Assembly: GCF_002077945.1 (NCBI RefSeq)
Contig: NZ_LVYD01000001.1
Span: 62,001 to 126,000 of the forward strand
DNA from: Niastella vici
Lineage (GTDB): Bacteria > Bacteroidota > Bacteroidia > Chitinophagales > Chitinophagaceae
Length of the DNA: 64,000 nt
Direction of reading: 5' to 3'
The translations under genes were made by a program, and so were the position numbers. Below, piece by piece: positions 43,361-52,914 of this stretch. The notes below the pieces were generated by a model. It saw only the letters and a program-made list of their open reading frames with translations, was not told the origin of the DNA and searched no databases. The first letter of the stretch is position 1, and each line of letters begins with the position of its first letter.

Positions 43361-43861
43361 CTAGTGCCGTTCTATTTGCGTCTTTAACAGCTTACGGGCA
43401 AAGTGAATACGGCTCTTGATGGTACCCAGCGGTTCGCCAAGCATGTCGGCAATTTCGTGGTATTTAAAGCCATCGAAATACAACAGGAAAGGGTTTCTGA
43501 ATATCTGGGGCAGGTTATGAATAGCTTCCTGGATATCTTTTAACCGCAAATTTGATTCAGCATTATTAGCAACTACGCTTTGTGTCTGGTTAATCAGAAA
43601 ATCATTAGGAGTACTATCAAAAATAGTATTCTGTTTAACTTTCCTTCGGTAATTGTTAATAAAGATATTACGCATGATAGTATACAGCCACGCCTTGATA
43701 TTAGTGCCTACACTATACTTGTCCTTATTTGCCAATGCACGAAACAGTGTTTCTTGAAACAGGTCTTTTGCAGCCTCGGAATCTCTCGTCAACGTTATTG
43801 CAAACGGCTTCAAAAACTCCGCATTGTTCACCAGCATTTGATTAAATTCAACCGTCGACAT
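43361..43861 (-). CDS. ECF-type RNA polymerase sigma factor
   Basis: This 166-residue protein has region 2 (DSEAAKDLFQETLFRALANK and IKAWLYTIMRNIFINNYRRK, about 27-78) and region 4 with helix-turn-helix (LPQIFRNPFLLYFDGFKYHE, then IADMLGEPLGTIKSRIHFAR, about 117-160). The start ATG is at 43861. No anti-sigma gene is next to it. Instead a CarH-like MerR regulator lies 243 bases upstream and Idi 214 bases downstream, both on the same strand. Its promoter carries a pair of GTTTAAAT/ATTTAAAC boxes over a -7-like TAAATTTG (43889-43896, complement), so it is probably repressed by the MerR protein. Confidence 0.9.
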   Translation of the reverse strand: MSTVEFNQMLVNNAEFLKPFAITLTRDSEAAKDLFQETLFRALANKDKYSVGTNIKAWLYTIMRNIFINNYRRKVKQNTIFDSTPNDFLINQTQSVVANNAESNLRLKDIQEAIHNLPQIFRNPFLLYFDGFKYHEIADMLGEPLGTIKSRIHFARKLLKTQIERH

Positions 43862-43870
43862 AAAAAGTTT

Positions 43871-43899
43871 GTTTAAATAATTTCACTCCAAATTTAAAC
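43871..43899. promoter_or_regulatory. paired GTTTAAAT/ATTTAAAC boxes over the sigma promoter
   Basis: GTTTAAAT (43871-43878) and ATTTAAAC (43892-43899) are exact inverted copies separated by 13 bases (21 bp start to start). The right box overlaps a minus-strand -7-like TAAATTTG. The same 8-13-8 layout is found before the MerR gene at 45016-45044. Confidence 0.6.
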
Positions 43900-44104
43900 A
43901 TAAATTGAATAAGGGAAAAATCCGGGCGATTAATAATTCTATAATAAAATATTGAACCACCCCAACCGCCTTCCAGGCATATGACGAATATGACAGCGCA
44001 GAAAGGACCATCCCCCATTGAGATTGACGGTTAATGGGCCAAAATATTTGTTAAGAAAATTAAAATTCAGGCCTGAACAGAAATATTAAATAAATTATTA
44101 ATAA

Positions 44105-44983
44105 TTATAGTACGGCTATGAATTCCAGTACTTCCCCTAAAGACCGTTTAAGGAGAACACCGGCGGGCAGTTTTTTCAGATTACAGTTCGTTAACTGACC
44201 CGAAACTATGATCTGGACCTGGGGGGCGTGTTGGCGGATCCGGGTGATAAATTTTTCGAAATTGAAGTTGCCGGCAATACAGGTGAGGTGGGTATACAGG
44301 TAATCGGGTTGTTTACAGGAGGTAATAAATTCAAGATCATGGAAAGGCACATTAGCGCCCAGGTAAATGACCTGTACGCCGCGGCTTTTAAGCAGGTAAT
44401 AGGTGTACAGCAGCCCAAGCTCATGATACTCACCTTCGGGCAAAAAAAGGATCACTTTTTTGTTGACCGAAATATGTGAAACCACGCTTTCGATGCCCAC
44501 AATGAGCTTTTGCCTGATAATATTGGTAACAACATGTTCCTGGGCAGGGTGAATATGGCTGGCCTGCCATAAAATGCCAATTTTATCGAGAAATGGAAAA
44601 ATGAGGAAACTGATGGCTTTATCGATCCCTTTTGCAATGATATAATTATCCAGCACATCCTCGAATTTCTCCAGGTCGAGGTCGATCATGTACTGTAACA
44701 TATCATTAACCAGCCGTTCCTGCTGGGCTTCGATATGAGAGAGAGAAACAATTTTTTCCCGCACTTCCTGAGAGCTCATTTTATCGATATGGGAAATTTT
44801 ATACCCGTATTTATTGAGCAGGGCAATATTCAGTACTATTTTTAATTCCTCATTGGTATAGTAGCGAATGTTGGTAGAAGTGCGTTGGGGCCGTAAAAAG
44901 GAATAGCGTTGTTCCCAAATACGAATTGTATGGGCTTTAATACCAGAAAGATTTTCCAGGTCCTTTATGGTAAACGCATTCAT
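44105..44983 (-). CDS. MerR-type regulator with B12-binding light/cobalamin sensor domain (CarH/LitR-like)
   Basis: This 292-residue protein has a MerR helix-turn-helix (residues 3-70, FTIKDLENLSGIKAHTIRIW and YYTNEELKIVLNIALLNKYG). A four-helix cap follows, with W139-x9-E149-H150, the cap motif of adenosylcobalamin-sensing CarH proteins. A Rossmann-type B12 domain (about 172-290) has E185-Y-H187-E-L-G190 in the place of the D-x-H-x-x-G cobalamin-ligand motif. In CarH the dark tetramer represses carotenoid genes and light breaks it. The key His is kept here, so cobalamin binding is plausible. It is followed by the sigma factor and Idi genes. Sensing of light is inferred, not shown. Confidence 0.88.
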   Translation of the reverse strand: MNAFTIKDLENLSGIKAHTIRIWEQRYSFLRPQRTSTNIRYYTNEELKIVLNIALLNKYGYKISHIDKMSSQEVREKIVSLSHIEAQQERLVNDMLQYMIDLDLEKFEDVLDNYIIAKGIDKAISFLIFPFLDKIGILWQASHIHPAQEHVVTNIIRQKLIVGIESVVSHISVNKKVILFLPEGEYHELGLLYTYYLLKSRGVQVIYLGANVPFHDLEFITSCKQPDYLYTHLTCIAGNFNFEKFITRIRQHAPQVQIIVSGQLTNCNLKKLPAGVLLKRSLGEVLEFIAVL

Positions 44984-45015
44984 ATACAGTTAACTACAAA
45001 GTGCAATATCAAATT

Positions 45016-45044
45016 GTTTAAACACGCTATAAGATTGCTTAAAC
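45016..45044. promoter_or_regulatory. paired GTTTAAAC/GCTTAAAC boxes before the MerR gene
   Basis: GTTTAAAC (45016-45023) and GCTTAAAC (45037-45044) lie 21 bp apart, the same spacing as the boxes before the sigma gene. They are enclosed by an exact 10-bp inverted pair AAAGTGCAAT/ATTGCACTTT (44998-45007 and 45051-45060). They end 33-61 bases upstream of the MerR start, fitting autoregulation. Confidence 0.6.
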
Positions 45045-45101
45045 TAAACCATTGCACTTTTTAACCTGTAATATAAGCAAAACACTGTCAGGCATTTACG
45101 C

Positions 45102-46055
45102 TTAGGCAACTTTTCTTTCGGCATTTCCTGAAATAACCAGCAATGGCTTTCTGCGGGGAAAGGTGAAAGGCAAAAACCTGGTGAGCTTCTCCCGGTTCGT
45201 TTGAAGATATCTGCGGAAGATGAACAAAAAGATCAGCAAATAGATAAAAATAGTAGCCTCGAATAATATATGGAATTTGCGCAACGCATAGGTGCGAAAT
45301 GAAAAATTGTTTGCGATCTCTTTTCCAACAGCGAGTGTAAGAAAACCTTTTATTACAGGCATTACAACAGGGATCTTATCCCAGTTTGTATAGCGTACAT
45401 CATTATAAGCGTAATGATAATTATAATCAGCAGGGACCTGTGATTTGTAATAGTCCCAATTATTTTTTACATCGTCAAAACTTGCCAAACTACCGTTGGC
45501 CCGTTTGAAATACAGATCATATGAACCATCCAGTACAACCCAGCCTTTGGCCATTTTTGCCTCTACAAGAATATGCCCGCCATAAAGCCCGTCTACTTTC
45601 ATTTGAGCGATTCGATTGGGAATTTTCAATTCATTTAACAGGCGGCTTAAGATATATGCATAACTACCACAAGCCCCATTAGTGGTCATAAGATCATAAG
45701 TAACGGGATGAATCAGCGACGCTTTAAGTGTATTGATCTCTTTATTTGCAAAAATACCAGCCCGGTTTTTACCCAGGCTATAAGTAAGGTGCAAACTATT
45801 TAGCAGAAGAGCTTCTTCGTTATTTTTTGTACGTGGTGTTTCATCCTTCACGTAGCTGGCAAGGGCTTCAAAAAGCTTTTTCTCGTATGAATCTTCCGAG
45901 TAAAAATAAAGAAGGGATGCTAGTAAAAAACCATTTACAAACACCAGTGTATAGCGGGAAGTAAAGGTTTTGCCAACAGATTTGGCAAAACTTTTTCTAA
46001 AAGATTTCAAAGGCCATGATTTATAGGGGTAAACAAAAAACAGTATGGAATTCAT
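45102..46055 (-). CDS. membrane-anchored transglutaminase-like protein
   Basis: From the ATG at 46055 the protein has 317 residues; the longer frame from 46208 adds a Cys/Lys-rich leader that looks non-coding. A membrane segment near the N-terminus (about 35-52, YTLVFVNGFLLASLLYF) and another near the C-terminus (about 266-283) bracket a transglutaminase-type domain. Its Cys129 is in NGACGSYAYILSRLL, His161 in GGHILVEAK and Asp176 in WVVLDGSYD, the full papain-like triad. Such domains act as amidases or cross-linking enzymes at the envelope. It lies at the downstream end of the polysaccharide cluster but after a 273-base gap, so membership is uncertain. Confidence 0.75.
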   Translation of the reverse strand: MNSILFFVYPYKSWPLKSFRKSFAKSVGKTFTSRYTLVFVNGFLLASLLYFYSEDSYEKKLFEALASYVKDETPRTKNNEEALLLNSLHLTYSLGKNRAGIFANKEINTLKASLIHPVTYDLMTTNGACGSYAYILSRLLNELKIPNRIAQMKVDGLYGGHILVEAKMAKGWVVLDGSYDLYFKRANGSLASFDDVKNNWDYYKSQVPADYNYHYAYNDVRYTNWDKIPVVMPVIKGFLTLAVGKEIANNFSFRTYALRKFHILFEATIFIYLLIFLFIFRRYLQTNREKLTRFLPFTFPRRKPLLVISGNAERKVA

Positions 46056-46328
46056 ACCATTATTTATTTTTCCTAGGATATTGTTCTTGTTTTTAACAAT
46101 ATGACAGACTTCCGTGGGGTTACTTAGTTTAATGCAAAAGTAGTATTTTTCGCAAAAAAAACATTTTAGCCACACAATAAAATATTGCTGGCTTATCAAG
46201 ATCCCCAATTACCGTCTACACATTGTTGATAGGGTTAATATCAATTCTTAAAAACGGGCAAAGATAGATTATTATTATTCCAAATACGTATACCAGTGTT
46301 TTCACTTATTAAAACTCAAAGGAAACAA

Positions 46329-47072
46329 TTACAAAGAAGGATTTAACAGCATTCCGCTGTCGAGAAGGGATTGAATCGGCTCCATAATATTATCACCGGC
46401 CGAACGAAGTGTATTGAGATGACGCATATGATGGCAATCTGTGCCCAGCAGATTTATGAAACGTTTATTTAACAGGTAATGGGCCAGTTGCAGGGAGGCT
46501 TTTCCATAATAACCAGTGAGCGACAAAATATTCAACTGAAAAAAACAACCTGCATTTTTCAGCTCATCGTACCACCTTTTATCGCTCATAAAATATAAAT
46601 ACCGTTCAGGATGCGCCAGCACTGGCTGGTATCCCTTCATTTGCATGTTGAACAGCTTTTCTTTAAAATTGAGGGGCGTGGTTACAAAGGAAAATTCAAC
46701 CAACACCCAGTTTTCGTGTAGAGTAAGTAAGGGGATATTGTTTTGCAGCAATTCATCAAAATGTTCATCGAGGAAGTATTCTGCGGCAGCTCTAATGGGA
46801 ATAGCTGAATTATTTGCCTGCAACGCCTGTTGCAATTGCTGGTATGCTGTACCAATGGTAGCAGCGTCGTTCTTGTATACATCCCACAAAATATGCGGGG
46901 TGGTAATAAACTTCCGGTAGCCCAGTTCCTGCAAACCGGCTATCAGCTGCAGCGAGGTTTCTGCATCTGGCGATCCGTCGTCAATTCCGGGTAATAAATG
47001 CGAGTGCATATCAGTACCCAGACCACTCAGATCAATACGGGCTCTTTTCTTTTTATTAAAAATAGAAAACAT
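46329..47072 (-). CDS. CpsB/CapC-type tyrosine-protein phosphatase (PHP fold)
   Basis: This 247-residue protein has PHP-type metal-binding motifs: DMHSHLLPGIDDGS (21-34), the TTPH block (about 57-60), VLAHPERYLY (about 155-164) and LLGTDCHHMRHL (about 214-225). CpsB-like enzymes dephosphorylate the BY-kinase that controls capsule chain length and export. It sits at the promoter-distal end of the leftward polysaccharide cluster, 36 bases after fcl. The kinase/Wzc partner itself is not visible and should lie beyond the right edge. Confidence 0.9.
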   Translation of the reverse strand: MFSIFNKKKRARIDLSGLGTDMHSHLLPGIDDGSPDAETSLQLIAGLQELGYRKFITTPHILWDVYKNDAATIGTAYQQLQQALQANNSAIPIRAAAEYFLDEHFDELLQNNIPLLTLHENWVLVEFSFVTTPLNFKEKLFNMQMKGYQPVLAHPERYLYFMSDKRWYDELKNAGCFFQLNILSLTGYYGKASLQLAHYLLNKRFINLLGTDCHHMRHLNTLRSAGDNIMEPIQSLLDSGMLLNPSL

Positions 47073-47108
47073 GTAAGAATCAATATAAAAACAATACCGG
47101 CAGCAAAG

Positions 47109-48047
47109 CTACAACCCGCCAGCATACAATTGTGAAAATTCCTGGTACACTTTCCCAATCCCTTCGCGCAGATCTATCCGGGCCTTCCACCCCAGGTTAT
47201 GCAATTTCCGTACATCCATCAGTTTGCGGGGGGTACCATCGGGTTTCAACAGGTCATGTTCAATATTGCCCTCGTAGCCAACAACTTCCTTAACCATTAA
47301 TGCAAGGTCTTTTATCGTAATATCTTCGCCGGTACCAATATTTACAAACCCCTCTTCATTATATTGTTGCATCAAAAAATAGCAGGCATCTGCCAGGTCA
47401 TCGGCATGCAGGAATTCCCGTCGTGGCTGGCCGGTACCCCACATTATAACTGATGGCTCGCTTTTTAGTTTAGCCTCATGGAATTTTCTTATAAGGGCGG
47501 GCAACACATGTGAAGTTTCGAGGCTGTAATTATCATTAGGGCCGTATAAATTCGTAGGCATTACCGAAATGAAATTACAACCGTATTGAGCGCGATAGGC
47601 ATCGCACATTTTTATACCTGCAATTTTTGCAATGGCATAAGGTTCATTCGTGGGTTCCAATAAACCGGTGAGCAGGTACTCCTCCTTTAGCGGTTGGGGG
47701 GCCAGTTTGGGATAAATGCAGGATGAACCCAGGAACATAAGTTTCTTAACACCATTCACCCAGGCATTGTGAATGATGTTTGATTGCATCATAATATTAT
47801 CGTAAATAAATTCAGCCCGGTATGTATTATTGGCCAGAATACCACCTACTTTAGCCGCCGCTACAAAAACGTAATCGGGCTTTTCCTGCTTCATGAAGTC
47901 CTGTACCGCCTGTTGGTTGCGCAGGTCAAGTTCAGACGAAGTGCGCATCAGAATATTATTAAATCCTTCCTGATGCAGTTTACGTACAATGGCTGACCCC
48001 ACCATACCCCGGTGACCGGCAACGTATATTTTGCTATTAGAATTCAT
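47109..48047 (-). CDS. fcl: GDP-L-fucose synthase
   Basis: This 312-residue SDR-extended enzyme starts with the NADP-binding [17 protein letters not shown] and carries the family blocks [40 protein letters not shown] (catalytic Ser/Cys region) and [19 protein letters not shown] (Tyr-x3-Lys). It converts GDP-4-keto-6-deoxy-D-mannose to GDP-L-fucose by epimerisation and reduction in the cytoplasm. Its substrate is supplied by Gmd encoded at 49253-50368. The gene starts 61 bases after the acyltransferase gene in the same leftward cluster. Confidence 0.95.
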   Translation of the reverse strand: MNSNSKIYVAGHRGMVGSAIVRKLHQEGFNNILMRTSSELDLRNQQAVQDFMKQEKPDYVFVAAAKVGGILANNTYRAEFIYDNIMMQSNIIHNAWVNGVKKLMFLGSSCIYPKLAPQPLKEEYLLTGLLEPTNEPYAIAKIAGIKMCDAYRAQYGCNFISVMPTNLYGPNDNYSLETSHVLPALIRKFHEAKLKSEPSVIMWGTGQPRREFLHADDLADACYFLMQQYNEEGFVNIGTGEDITIKDLALMVKEVVGYEGNIEHDLLKPDGTPRKLMDVRKLHNLGWKARIDLREGIGKVYQEFSQLYAGGL

Positions 48048-48108
48048 TTTTTGTTCAGATAAACATTTAAGGAACTAATTTGATTTGATTAATAAAGCAA
48101 AAACAATA

Positions 48109-49209
48109 TTAGGCCTGCTGCACAGGATATTCGATTTCAGGTTGCACTATTTTCTTTTTAGATTCGAAATACTTCTTAAGCTTTAAAAATTTCAATTCAA
48201 ATAAATAAAAGCTTACAGTAGCTACGAGATAGGTAGAAACAATAGCCAATATAAAATTAAGCGCAATACTTTTTGTCTTCAAAAACACACTTATTAGCCC
48301 AATACACATGGGATGATACACATATAACCCATAACTGATCTTACCAGAAAATAAAAGAGATTTTGTTTCAAGGATCCTTTTAACGGGATGAGTTTCTTTA
48401 ATAGAAACAACAAATCCTATTACAGCAAAATACGTAAATGAAAGGAGTATAAACTTGGAGACCTGTATTACCGGATTAGCGGCACCTGTAAAAACAGTCC
48501 AAAGACCGAGGGTTGGAATCAATATAGCTACAGCCAAATAAAGAAATTTTTTAGCGTTTTTTTCATTCAACTTCTTTTTAGTTTCCAGAATTGCCAACAA
48601 CGTCCCAACAGCGAGTTCATCTATTCTACAGAATGTGAAATAAAACACTTCATAATTAAGCTTTACCAACAATAGTCTTACACAAAACGCTAAAATGATA
48701 ATAAATACGCTCGATACCATTAATTTCCTGCTACTCAAAAAGTAAACTAAAAGAGGCCAGAATAAATAAAAATGTTCTTCTACCGCCAAAGACCAAAAAT
48801 GTATTGGTCCTTCATTAGGCCATCTAAATGTCATGGCGAAATTTTGAAGGTACAGCCAGTGATATTTTTGTAAACTCAGGCTGACAATGGGTGTATTAAG
48901 AGTTAACGGGAGAAGAATATAATAGATAGCAAGAAATAAATAATACAAGGGAAATATCCTCAGGGCTCTTCGTGCATAAAAATTTACGAAATAACCTGGA
49001 GATTCTTTTGTACTCAAAAGAATTCGGGTTATTAAAAAGCCCGATAAAACAAAAAACAGGGAAACTCCTGTTTGTCCAAAAACTGCAATTTTATTTAAAA
49101 CAGCAAACAGGCCGGTTGCTTTAAACTCTCCAAAAAAATGGAAAACAATTACCATTAGAGCTGCAATAGCCCTGATTCCATCCAGTTCTTTGTGATACTT
49201 TAATTCCAT
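48109..49209 (-). CDS. acyltransferase 3 family membrane protein
   Basis: This 366-residue protein has about ten membrane segments and starts with the family signature HKELDGIRAIAALMVIVFHF, including the putative catalytic His. GQTGVSLFFVLSGFLITRIL and FWSLAVEEHFYLFWPLLVY are further hallmark blocks. Members O-acetylate or otherwise acylate surface polysaccharides in the inner membrane. Base composition is visibly more AT-rich than most of the window, as often seen in glycan clusters. It lies between gmd and fcl. Confidence 0.9.
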   Translation of the reverse strand: MELKYHKELDGIRAIAALMVIVFHFFGEFKATGLFAVLNKIAVFGQTGVSLFFVLSGFLITRILLSTKESPGYFVNFYARRALRIFPLYYLFLAIYYILLPLTLNTPIVSLSLQKYHWLYLQNFAMTFRWPNEGPIHFWSLAVEEHFYLFWPLLVYFLSSRKLMVSSVFIIILAFCVRLLLVKLNYEVFYFTFCRIDELAVGTLLAILETKKKLNEKNAKKFLYLAVAILIPTLGLWTVFTGAANPVIQVSKFILLSFTYFAVIGFVVSIKETHPVKRILETKSLLFSGKISYGLYVYHPMCIGLISVFLKTKSIALNFILAIVSTYLVATVSFYLFELKFLKLKKYFESKKKIVQPEIEYPVQQA

Positions 49210-49252
49210 ACCCTGGGGTTAATAAGGAGTTTTTGAACGGCTTTCATCCAAC

Positions 49253-50368
49253 TTATTCAAACTGATTACGCACATAGTAGCCCGATTCCTGTAACAACTT
49301 TTCTTTTTTGAACAAATCCACGTCATTAGCAACCATTTCCTTAACAAGCCCGGCCAGGTCATATTTCGGTTTCCAGTTTAACTGCGTTTGCGCTTTTGTG
49401 GGATCACCTATAAGCAGGTCAACCTCGGTGGGACGGTAATATTTCTTATCTACAGCAATTACTTCTTTACCAATTTCAAGATGATAATCCGGATTTTTAC
49501 AGGCTTTCACCACCCCTGTTTCATTTTCTGCTTTGCCTTTAAATTCCAGCTCAATGCCAACTTCTTCAAATGCCATTCTTACAAAATCACGAACTGGTGT
49601 AGTAACGCCAGTGGCAATTACATAATCTTCCGGCTTTTCCTGTTGTAAAATCAGCCACATAGCCTCAACGTAATCTTTGGCATGGCCCCAATCGCGTTGC
49701 GCATCAAGGTTACCGAGATATATTCTATCCTGCAATCCAAGGGCTATTTTAGCCACACCGCGGGTGATCTTCCTGGTTACAAAAGTCTCCCCACGTAATG
49801 GAGATTCATGATTGAACAGGATACCATTTACTGCATACATATTATATGCCTCGCGGTAATTTACCGTGATCCAGTAGCCATACAATTTGGCAACAGCATA
49901 TGGCGAACGAGGATAAAATGGCGTTCTTTCAGACTGAGGAACTTCCTGAACCAGCCCGTATAATTCAGATGTAGATGCCTGGTATACTTTTGTTTTCTTG
50001 GTCAGGCCCAATAAACGTACCGCTTCCAGTATACGCAATGTTCCAATACCATCGGCATTAGCAGTGTATTCAGGAGTTTCAAAACTTACATGCACATGGC
50101 TCATGGCCGCGAGGTTGTAAATTTCGTCGGGTTGGGTTTCCTGTATAATGCGAATGAGATTGGTTGAATCGGTGAGATCACCATAATGTAATTTTAAACG
50201 TACATTCTGTTCATGCGGATCCTGGTATAAATGGTCAATACGCTCTGTATTGAATAAAGAACTTCTGCGTTTGATACCATGCACTATATATCCCTTTTTC
50301 AATAACAGGTCGGTTAAATATGCACCATCCTGCCCGGTTACCCCTGTAACCAATGCTACTTTTTCCAT
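49253..50368 (-). CDS. gmd: GDP-mannose 4,6-dehydratase
   Basis: This 371-residue enzyme makes GDP-4-keto-6-deoxy-D-mannose, the precursor of GDP-L-fucose and GDP-perosamine. It shows [19 protein letters not shown] (NADP site), [20 protein letters not shown] (catalytic Thr/Ser and Glu), [20 protein letters not shown] (Tyr-x3-Lys) and [19 protein letters not shown], a hallmark of Gmd. Length matches the family. The end of the GT2 gene overlaps its start by 13 bases, so the two are coupled. A shorter Gmd homologue lies in the same cluster at 55812-56774. Confidence 0.96.
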   Translation of the reverse strand: MEKVALVTGVTGQDGAYLTDLLLKKGYIVHGIKRRSSLFNTERIDHLYQDPHEQNVRLKLHYGDLTDSTNLIRIIQETQPDEIYNLAAMSHVHVSFETPEYTANADGIGTLRILEAVRLLGLTKKTKVYQASTSELYGLVQEVPQSERTPFYPRSPYAVAKLYGYWITVNYREAYNMYAVNGILFNHESPLRGETFVTRKITRGVAKIALGLQDRIYLGNLDAQRDWGHAKDYVEAMWLILQQEKPEDYVIATGVTTPVRDFVRMAFEEVGIELEFKGKAENETGVVKACKNPDYHLEIGKEVIAVDKKYYRPTEVDLLIGDPTKAQTQLNWKPKYDLAGLVKEMVANDVDLFKKEKLLQESGYYVRNQFE

Positions 50369-51117
50369 ATACTGATCGGGTTAAATTGTAATATCTTTCT
50401 TATTGGTTTAAGCCATGTAGTAAAAAAATAAGGTTTCAGGCCATTCAGTTTCCAGGCCATTTCGTCTTCTTTATTGGCCCTTAACCTGTTTTTTAAAGAA
50501 GCGTTGCTCATACCACCCACACGCATTTTCACCAGCACTTCCGGTATATACCGTGCACTGACGTTATGCTTTAACAAAACACGCAACATCAATTCATAAT
50601 CAGCTGCTGACCTTAAAGAAGTATTGAACAATCCACATTTATCATATACCTGGCGGCGTACAAAAAAAGTAGGATGCGGAGGCATCCATCCATAATACAG
50701 GTTCCCCTTTTTATAGACGCCAGACTTCCATGTACGGATAACAGCCTGCACATTAGTGGCTTTTACATACAGAAGATCGCCGTATACTGCATCAACTGCA
50801 GGATCTTTGAAAGCAGCTGCAACTTTTGATAATATAAAAGGACTGGTATAAAAATCATCGGAGTTTAATATACCAATTATATCGCCTGTAGCCAGTAGTA
50901 CGCCCTTGTTCATGGCATCGTAAATTCCGTTGTCATTTCCGGAAATTACTTTGGCTACATGTGTAAACTCATTCACTATGGCAAGGGTGTTATCATTGGA
51001 TGCCCCATCAACAATAAGATGTTCAATATTGGTATATTGTTGTTCTGCAATACTCACCAGGGTATCTCTGATAGTTGCGGCACTATTATAGGTGGCTGTG
51101 ATTATTGAAATCTTCAT
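50356..51117 (-). CDS. glycosyltransferase family 2 (GT-A)
   Basis: This 253-residue transferase has the GT2 start [53 protein letters not shown] and a metal-binding ILNSDD (about 83-88), followed by AVYGDLLYV. It resembles WcaA/WcaE-type enzymes of colanic-acid-like clusters and adds one sugar to a lipid-linked unit on the cytoplasmic face. It overlaps the WcaF-like gene by 4 bases upstream and gmd by 13 bases downstream. Donor sugar unknown. Confidence 0.92.
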   Translation of the reverse strand: MKISIITATYNSAATIRDTLVSIAEQQYTNIEHLIVDGASNDNTLAIVNEFTHVAKVISGNDNGIYDAMNKGVLLATGDIIGILNSDDFYTSPFILSKVAAAFKDPAVDAVYGDLLYVKATNVQAVIRTWKSGVYKKGNLYYGWMPPHPTFFVRRQVYDKCGLFNTSLRSAADYELMLRVLLKHNVSARYIPEVLVKMRVGGMSNASLKNRLRANKEDEMAWKLNGLKPYFFTTWLKPIRKILQFNPISIWKK

Positions 51118-51677
51118 TTATCGCTAATTACACGTTGGCGCACAGGTTCGGCAGGGTTGCCCTGATATACAGTATATTGCTCCAGATCCTTTGTGGCAAC
51201 AGACAAAGTGGAAAGGACTGCATGCGTTTTACAAAGAATACCCGGACATACTATTGATTGGGCACCTATCCAAACACCATCCTCCAACTCAATGCCTTTT
51301 ACCATTAAATCAAAACTCTTTTTTGAATAATTATGATTACCGGTCAAAAGCATAGCTCCTTGCGAAATGCATACACTCTTACCGATCGTTACATTGGCCA
51401 GATTGTCGATCCACACCTTTTCCCCTATCCATGAATAGTCACCAATTGACAACTTCCATGGATATTTTATATTAATTGCAGGTTTCAGCACCACTCCCTT
51501 TCCAATCTTAGCACCGAAAACCTGTAACCAAAATCTTTTAACTCCACCACTAACATTCAGTGGATTGATAAAAAAAATGACATTAATAAAATACCACAAA
51601 AGCTGTTTTAACTTACCTGCACCAATCTCACGTTTATACCACTCATTATTATAGATTGAATGATCGACTGCGCTCAT
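51114..51677 (-). CDS. WcaF-type hexapeptide O-acetyltransferase
   Basis: This 187-residue protein has the left-handed beta-helix hexapeptide pattern (IGKGVVLKPAINIKYPWKLS, VTIGKSVCISQGAMLLTGNH, DGVWIGAQSIVCPGI). LTGNHNYSKKSFDLMVKGIE with its catalytic His is typical of WcaF/colanic-acid acetyltransferases. It probably acetylates a sugar of the repeat unit in the cytoplasm using acetyl-CoA. It overlaps the GT2 gene by 4 bases (stop/start coupling). Confidence 0.9.
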   Translation of the reverse strand: MSAVDHSIYNNEWYKREIGAGKLKQLLWYFINVIFFINPLNVSGGVKRFWLQVFGAKIGKGVVLKPAINIKYPWKLSIGDYSWIGEKVWIDNLANVTIGKSVCISQGAMLLTGNHNYSKKSFDLMVKGIELEDGVWIGAQSIVCPGILCKTHAVLSTLSVATKDLEQYTVYQGNPAEPVRQRVISDK

Positions 51678-51766
51678 GTCGAATAAAAATATAATTATTA
51701 GAAATTAATTCTTATAGAAGCATGTTTCTCAACTCCCGGTTGCAAAATAAGTATTAAGCAATTTAT

Positions 51767-52906
51767 TTAACTAAATAGATCATTATAAATCTTTTTAAGA
51801 TCGTCTTTCTGAACAAATCCTTTTGCGAATTGCCAGGCATTATATGACCACGTATTGTATTCAGCCTGGTTGAATGATGCAAACCGTTGCAGTACTTCCG
51901 AAAATTTTTCCGGCTGCTGTAAAGATATATCCCAGCCAGCTTGTATACTACCCAAATTTCGCCAGGGTGTTTGATCGCTGATAACCACGGGTTTACCTGC
52001 TGACAAGGATTCAAAGATCGCATGCCCAAAGTTTTCCCCTTTTGTCGGCAAAGCAAAAATGTGGTGTTGAGCTATGATGGCTGGCAAATTATAATTAGGA
52101 ATCTCCCCCGTAAACTGCACCTTTATATTTTCAGGATATTCATCCGTTATAGTTTTGCAATGTCTGGTATATTCTTCGTCTTCAGCATTACCAACAATTG
52201 TAAGTAAAACATGTCCTTTTACCGGTTGAAGAGCTCGTAACAGAAAATCAAGGTTTTTTACTGGATGCAGCCTTCCGATAAAAATAACCGACAACTCATT
52301 TTCTTTTTTAACGATGCTTCCCGGATAATCTTTTATAATACCCGGAAAATTAGAAGCTAGCGACAAACGCACTTTACTTCCAAAATATTTTAGCACGTCG
52401 TTTTCTTCCGTTTTATCGGTAGCATGAAAATGAATCTTTCTGTGCAATCTTATCTGGCGGAAAATAGTAAGAAAAAGCTTCTTTTTCGATGATTTAAACT
52501 GAACTGCGCTTTCCTTCAGCATGCCTCGCGGTGCCAGAACAATTTTGCTGTTAATTAGACCAAGGCGTTGCATCAACACCGGATAAATAGTAAAATACCG
52601 TGAGTACATACTGTTCAGGTAAATAAAATCGGGATTAATCTTCTTTAACTGAGCACGAATATGACACCACGAAAGCTGTTGGGGGGAGCAATAAAATACC
52701 TTTACTCCTTTGTCATAATCTATCCATTGATCTACATTTATATTGGGATAAGGCGATGTTTCATTTAAATCGCGATCGGTGGTAATTAAATAGATATTGT
52801 ATTCGCCTTTCATTTGATGTACAAAATGTACGCATGAACGAATAGGGCCACCGGCTTTATAACCAGGTTCGAACCAATCGGCAAATACAAGAATTGTTTT
52901 ATTCAT
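51767..52906 (-). CDS. glycosyltransferase family 4 (GT-B)
   Basis: This 379-residue protein has an N-terminal acceptor domain with WFEPGYKAGGPIRSCVHFVH, a typical GT4 glycine-rich start. The C-terminal nucleotide-sugar domain has VIFIGRLHPVKNLDFLLRAL (about 215-235) and the E-x7-E-type region HIFALPTKGENFGHAIFESL (about 295-315). It probably adds a sugar to the lipid-linked repeat unit. It lies 8 bases downstream of the AsnB-type gene. Donor not predictable. Confidence 0.9.
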   Translation of the reverse strand: MNKTILVFADWFEPGYKAGGPIRSCVHFVHQMKGEYNIYLITTDRDLNETSPYPNINVDQWIDYDKGVKVFYCSPQQLSWCHIRAQLKKINPDFIYLNSMYSRYFTIYPVLMQRLGLINSKIVLAPRGMLKESAVQFKSSKKKLFLTIFRQIRLHRKIHFHATDKTEENDVLKYFGSKVRLSLASNFPGIIKDYPGSIVKKENELSVIFIGRLHPVKNLDFLLRALQPVKGHVLLTIVGNAEDEEYTRHCKTITDEYPENIKVQFTGEIPNYNLPAIIAQHHIFALPTKGENFGHAIFESLSAGKPVVISDQTPWRNLGSIQAGWDISLQQPEKFSEVLQRFASFNQAEYNTWSYNAWQFAKGFVQKDDLKKIYNDLFS

Positions 52907-52914
52907 GGTACTTT

